A DNA stretch of 64,000 nucleotides from Bacteriovorax sp. MedPE-SWde (GTDB lineage: Bacteria; Bdellovibrionota; Bacteriovoracia; Bacteriovoracales; Bacteriovoracaceae), in contig MPCU01000006.1 of NCBI GenBank assembly GCA_001874305.1, positions 186,001 to 250,000 on the forward strand, given 5' to 3'. A program made the position numbers and the translations under genes. Shown here one piece after another: positions 60,521 through 64,000 of the stretch. The notes under the pieces were generated by a model. It did not search any database and had not been told where the DNA came from. It worked only from the letters and a program-made list of their open reading frames with translations. Each line of letters begins with the position of its first letter. Position 1 is the first letter of the stretch.

Positions 60521-60557
60521 ATAGGTTTATTTTTAACCTATTTTAAGGTATAAACCT
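60521..60557. promoter_or_regulatory. Tandem inverted repeats, probable Rrf2 operator
   Basis: ATAGGTT-N7-AACCTAT (60521-60541) is a perfect inverted repeat. A second, AGGT-ATAA-ACCT (60546-60557), lies five bases on. The half-sites are all variants of AGGTTTA. The position just after the promoter fits repression by the Rrf2 protein encoded next. Confidence 0.6.
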
Positions 60558-60597
60558 GACAAAAGAGATTTACTACCACCAAATGAGGTGTAAAGTG

Positions 60598-61038
60598 TTG
60601 AAAATAAACAAAAAAGTTGAGTATGCACTCATGGCCCTTAAGTATATGGCCGAACGCCAAGAAAGTGGCGAAGGTAAACTTACGACTGCTCGCGAAATTT
60701 GTGATGAGTTTCAAACTCCATTCGACACAGTAGCGAAGGTAATGCAATCCCTCAACAGTAACAATATCCTAAATTCAGTCAAAGGAATCAAGGGTGGTTA
60801 CGAACTTAAGTCTAATCTAGAAGAACTAACATATAAACAAATTGAAAATATTATTGAAGGCAAATGTAGTGAAAATATCTGTGAAAGTAGAAAGGGTCTA
60901 TGTGACCTCTATCACTCTTGCAATATTAAAGGCCCTGTAGACAAACTAAATGCACAGGTTAATCACTTTCTCTCTAATCTCACTTTAAAAGAATTGTTTT
61001 TAGAAAAGGCCAACGATCATCATGGAGAACTGAAATGA
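60598..61038 (+). CDS. Rrf2-family Fe-S regulator of the suf operon
   Basis: The protein is of the IscR/SufR-like Rrf2 type. The TTG at 60598 is chosen because GAGGTG (60585-60590) is seven bases before it and the product then begins [19 protein letters not shown], the usual family start; an ATG at 60583 overlaps that binding site. It has a winged helix (about residues 1-75) and a cysteine cluster ([19 protein letters not shown], about 88-106) that can hold an Fe-S cluster. It overlaps sufB by four bases and likely represses suf when iron-sulfur supply is enough. Confidence 0.9.
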   Translation: MKINKKVEYALMALKYMAERQESGEGKLTTAREICDEFQTPFDTVAKVMQSLNSNNILNSVKGIKGGYELKSNLEELTYKQIENIIEGKCSENICESRKGLCDLYHSCNIKGPVDKLNAQVNHFLSNLTLKELFLEKANDHHGELK

Positions 61039-62468
61039 GCGAAACTCAACTTCCAAGCTCTGAATACAAGTATGGTTTCTATACTGATATTGAAACAGAG
61101 GATTTCCCTAAGGGTCTCAATGAAGATATCATTAGGAGAATTTCTGCCATTAAAGAAGAGCCTGAATGGCTTCTCGAATTTAGACTAAAGTCATATGCTC
61201 TTTGGCAAACACTTGAAGAGCCTAATTGGGCGAAGCTTGAGATTCCAAAGATCAATCTCCAGGACCTCTACTACTATTCTGCACCAAAGAAGAAAGAAGA
61301 TGGCCCACAAAGCTTAGACGAAATTGATCCTGAGTTACTCGCAACATTCGAAAAACTAGGAATCCCACTTACTGAGCAAAAAAGAATTACTGGTGTAGCA
61401 GTTGATGCGGTATTTGATTCAGTTTCAGTTGGTACAACATATAAGAAAGAACTTGAAGAAGTTGGAGTAATTTTCTGCTCAATTTCTGAAGCAGTTAAAG
61501 ATTACCCAGAACTTGTAAAGAAGTATCTAGGTACAGTAGTTCCAGCAGCAGACAACTACTATGCAGCACTTAATTCGGCAGTATTCTCAGATGGATCATT
61601 TGTATATATTCCAAAAGGTGTTACTTGTCCCCTAGACCTCTCTACTTACTTTAGAATAAACGCTAAAGAAACGGGACAATTTGAAAGAACACTAGTGGTT
61701 GCAGATGAAGGAAGTTACGTTAACTATCTTGAAGGTTGTACAGCACCACAAAGAGATGAAAATCAACTTCACGCGGCGATCGTAGAGTTAGTTACTCTTG
61801 ATGACGCTGAAATTAAATACTCAACAGTTCAAAACTGGTACGCAGGTAACAAAGAAGGAAAAGGTGGTATCTACAATTTCGTAACGAAGAGAGGAAATTG
61901 TATTGGTCGTAATTCTAAAATATCTTGGACACAAGTAGAGGCCGGTTCAGCTATCACATGGAAGTACCCAAGTTGTGTTCTTCTAGGAGATAACTCTCAA
62001 GGTGCTTTCTACTCAGTAGCGTTAACAAATAACCTAATGCAAGCTGATACTGGTACTAAGATGATCCATGTTGGGAAGAATACAAAATCAACAATTATCT
62101 CTAAGGGTATCTCAGCAGAAAAATCAGAGAATAACTACAGAGGCCTTGTAAAAGTTATGCCTTCAGCAACAGGAGCAAGAAACTACTCACAATGTGACAG
62201 TATGCTTGTTGGTGATAAGTGTTCAGCAAATACATTTCCATATATAGATGTAAAAAATAATACAGCAACAGTAGAGCACGAGGCCTCAACATCAAAAATC
62301 AGTGAAGACCAACTCTTCTATCTCCAACAAAGAGGAATGGATATGGAAAAGTGTATATCAATGATTGTTAATGGGTTCTGCTCAGATGTATTCAAAGAAC
62401 TACCACTAGAGTTCTCTGTTGAAGCAGTTAAGCTTATAGAAATGAAGCTTGAAAACTCAATTGGATAA
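61035..62468 (+). CDS. sufB: Fe-S cluster scaffold protein SufB
   Basis: SufB, with SufC and SufD, forms the scaffold on which Fe-S clusters are built. The 477-residue length is typical. Marks include [57 protein letters not shown], the [18 protein letters not shown] block and the C-terminal [18 protein letters not shown]. It is coupled to the Rrf2 gene and followed after 52 bases by sufC. Confidence 0.96.
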   Translation: MSETQLPSSEYKYGFYTDIETEDFPKGLNEDIIRRISAIKEEPEWLLEFRLKSYALWQTLEEPNWAKLEIPKINLQDLYYYSAPKKKEDGPQSLDEIDPELLATFEKLGIPLTEQKRITGVAVDAVFDSVSVGTTYKKELEEVGVIFCSISEAVKDYPELVKKYLGTVVPAADNYYAALNSAVFSDGSFVYIPKGVTCPLDLSTYFRINAKETGQFERTLVVADEGSYVNYLEGCTAPQRDENQLHAAIVELVTLDDAEIKYSTVQNWYAGNKEGKGGIYNFVTKRGNCIGRNSKISWTQVEAGSAITWKYPSCVLLGDNSQGAFYSVALTNNLMQADTGTKMIHVGKNTKSTIISKGISAEKSENNYRGLVKVMPSATGARNYSQCDSMLVGDKCSANTFPYIDVKNNTATVEHEASTSKISEDQLFYLQQRGMDMEKCISMIVNGFCSDVFKELPLEFSVEAVKLIEMKLENSIG

Positions 62469-62520
62469 AAACGTAACTAATAATTTAATACATAAAGAAG
62501 TAAAGGTATAAGGTATAAAG

Positions 62521-63273
62521 ATGATTCAAGTAGTAGATCTCCACGCCAAAGTAGAAGACAAAGAAATCCTAAAAGGTATTAATTTAACAATTAAGCCTGG
62601 TGAAGTTCATGCAATCATGGGCCCTAACGGATCAGGAAAGAGTACTCTTTCAAAAGTTATCGCAGGACACCCTGCATTCGAAGTCACTAAAGGTTCAATC
62701 TCATATAATATAAATGGAAAAGAATCAGACCTTCTTGAATTAGAAGCAGACGAAAGATCAAAGAATGGAATTTTCTTAGGCTTTCAATACCCTATTGAGA
62801 TTCCAGGTGTAACTAACTTTAACTTTCTTCATGAGTCATTCAATGAAGTTTCAAAAGCACAAGGTGCTGGTGAAATGGATGAAAAGTCTTTTAGAGAATT
62901 TCTTACTCCAAAATTAGAACTTTTAGAAATGAGAGAAGAGTTTCTAGACAGACCAGTTAACACAGGTTTCTCTGGAGGAGAAAAGAAGAAGAACGAAATT
63001 CTACAAATGGCAGTTTTAAATCCAAGACTTTCTCTTTTAGATGAAACTGACTCGGGTCTAGATATTGATGCACTTAAGATCGTAGCAAAAGGTGTAAATG
63101 CTATAAAAAGTAGATTTAATTCAGTAGTTCTCGTAACACACTACCAAAGGCTTCTCGACTACATAGTGCCAGATCATGTTCACGTACTATTCGAAGGAAA
63201 GATCATAAAGTCAGGTGGAAAAGAACTTGCTCTTGAACTAGAAGCAAAAGGTTACGACTGGTTAATTAAGTAA
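62521..63273 (+). CDS. sufC: Fe-S assembly ATPase SufC
   Basis: This ABC-type ATPase of 250 residues drives changes in the SufBCD scaffold. It has Walker A (MGPNGSGKSTLSK, about residues 34-46), the Q-loop region FLGFQYPIEIPGV typical of SufC, the signature FSGGEKKKNEIL, and Walker B LSLLDETDSGLD with the His switch in VTHYQRLL. SufC has no membrane partner. AAAGGTATAAGG-like sequence precedes the ATG. sufD follows after 12 bases. Confidence 0.96.
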   Translation: MIQVVDLHAKVEDKEILKGINLTIKPGEVHAIMGPNGSGKSTLSKVIAGHPAFEVTKGSISYNINGKESDLLELEADERSKNGIFLGFQYPIEIPGVTNFNFLHESFNEVSKAQGAGEMDEKSFREFLTPKLELLEMREEFLDRPVNTGFSGGEKKKNEILQMAVLNPRLSLLDETDSGLDIDALKIVAKGVNAIKSRFNSVVLVTHYQRLLDYIVPDHVHVLFEGKIIKSGGKELALELEAKGYDWLIK

Positions 63274-63285
63274 TTAGGACAAATT

Positions 63286-64000
63286 ATGAATATCAAAACG
63301 CTTACAGAAAATTACAGCAATGATATTGGACCTATGATTGGTACAGAGGCCCAAAAAAGTGCATTTTCTAGTTTTAAGACACGTGGTCTTCCTCATACAA
63401 AAATGGAAGATTGGCTATATACTAAAACGCACGACATCCTACCTTTAAACTTTGAAAAAGTTTCTGAAAAAGGACTTTTAAAAAGTGTTAAAGTTGCTGG
63501 TAAATATCAAATTGTATTCCTTAATGGAAAGTACTCAAAAGTAGACTCATTCTTCCCTGAAGAGATTAGTGTTGAACTTGTTTATGAAGACAACCTTCAA
63601 CTAGATGAATACAAAGAGTCAAAAGACGATATCTTTGCAATGCTTAATGCATCGGCATCATCAGAACTAATTCATATACAAGTTCCTAAGAACTTTAAGG
63701 CCGATGACAATATCACAATTGTGCATCTCTCAAGCTTTGAAAGTTCATTTGCAACTCCAAGAATACATATTGAAGTTGATAAGTTTGCAGAAGTAGACTT
63801 TGTTGAATATTTCACTGGTGATGATAATAAAGCTTATAATAATATCTCAGTAACAACTTTTGAGTTAGCAACGGGTGCACACTCAAAGCATATTAAAGTT
63901 CAAGCTGAAGGTAATAAGGCGTTCCATGTAGGAAGTCTTTATGCAAATATTGCAAAAGATGCAAATTTTAAAAGCTTCACATTCAACACGGGAGCTTTAA
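63286..64000 (+). CDS. sufD: Fe-S cluster assembly protein SufD (partial)
   Basis: The first 238 codons are present; the gene runs off the right edge. The N-terminus has the pattern of SufD (FKTRGLPHTKMEDWLYTK, about residues 31-48), and then LNGKY, ELIHIQVP and a beta-helical region (TPRIHIEVDKFAEVDFVEYF). SufD is the non-catalytic partner of SufB and is thought to help with iron entry. The gene order Rrf2-sufB-sufC-sufD is common in bacteria with a SUF system only; a SufS cysteine desulfurase would be expected next. Confidence 0.93.
   Translation, partial: MNIKTLTENYSNDIGPMIGTEAQKSAFSSFKTRGLPHTKMEDWLYTKTHDILPLNFEKVSEKGLLKSVKVAGKYQIVFLNGKYSKVDSFFPEEISVELVYEDNLQLDEYKESKDDIFAMLNASASSELIHIQVPKNFKADDNITIVHLSSFESSFATPRIHIEVDKFAEVDFVEYFTGDDNKAYNNISVTTFELATGAHSKHIKVQAEGNKAFHVGSLYANIAKDANFKSFTFNTGAL

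Noticed and set aside
60343-60597. The longest non-coding spacer considered for a small RNA or riboswitch
   Set aside because: Apart from the promoter, operator repeats and possible upstream start of the leftward gene, I see no conserved RNA structure or terminator.

Overview
The window is AT-rich, densely packed bacterial chromosome with no rRNA, tRNA, CRISPR array, insertion sequence or prophage that I can recognise, and no gene-free stretch longer than about 260 bases. The many secreted proteins and lipoproteins, a complete type II secretion operon whose GspL has a PilM-like N-terminus, degenerate HD-GYP proteins, two secreted PHB-depolymerase-type esterases and an ASPIC/UnbV lipoprotein suggest a Gram-negative predator of the Bdellovibrionota, most likely the Bacteriovorax/Halobacteriovorax group. 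This assignment is inferred from gene content; no marker gene was compared.

Layout. 1-3919: secreted and lipoprotein genes, including a partial trypsin-like protease and a papain-fold-like cysteine protein. 3921-7478 (leftward): histidine kinase, response regulator, FabI, a DOPA-dioxygenase-like protein and a methyltransferase in one run. 7572-12682: deoC, a solitary CpaF-type ATPase with an unknown partner, small unknown genes, a YtfJ-like protein and an HI0933-type flavoprotein. 12693-21796: a six-gene leftward operon (alpha/beta hydrolase, KAS III-like enzyme, FabG-like SDR, second hydrolase, acyl-CoA ligase, Na+/solute symporter), divergent from a TetR regulator cotranscribed with a secreted PHB-depolymerase-type esterase; a second such esterase lies tail to tail. 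Two good palindromes sit in the divergent promoter region. 21867-25329: ASPIC/UnbV lipoprotein and a long acyl-CoA dehydrogenase.

25517-39642: gspC-D-E-F-G-H-I-J-K-L-M-N, all rightward; no prepilin peptidase is in the window. 39682-47413: polyprenyl synthase, then leftward ihfA-merR, a kinase/receiver pair, and an unusual type IIA topoisomerase pair with lysine-rich tails. 47500-54971: small secreted proteins, GNAT, ArgS, DUF938 methyltransferase, a double pseudouridine synthase and a rhomboid protease. 54957-60366: fatty acid hydroxylase-type membrane protein, two paralogous HD-GYP-like proteins, a single receiver and a membrane protein. 60598-64000: Rrf2 regulator, sufB, sufC and the first part of sufD.

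The most striking non-coding signal is the start region of many first genes: a sigma70-like -10 box lies 6-7 bases before the start codon, with no Shine-Dalgarno sequence, which predicts leaderless mRNAs for about a dozen genes. In one 27-bp divergent spacer both genes have this arrangement back to back. The strongest candidates for undescribed biology are this leaderless architecture, the mosaic topoisomerase pair, and the TetR-linked hydroxyalkanoate/lipid operon with its secreted esterases.
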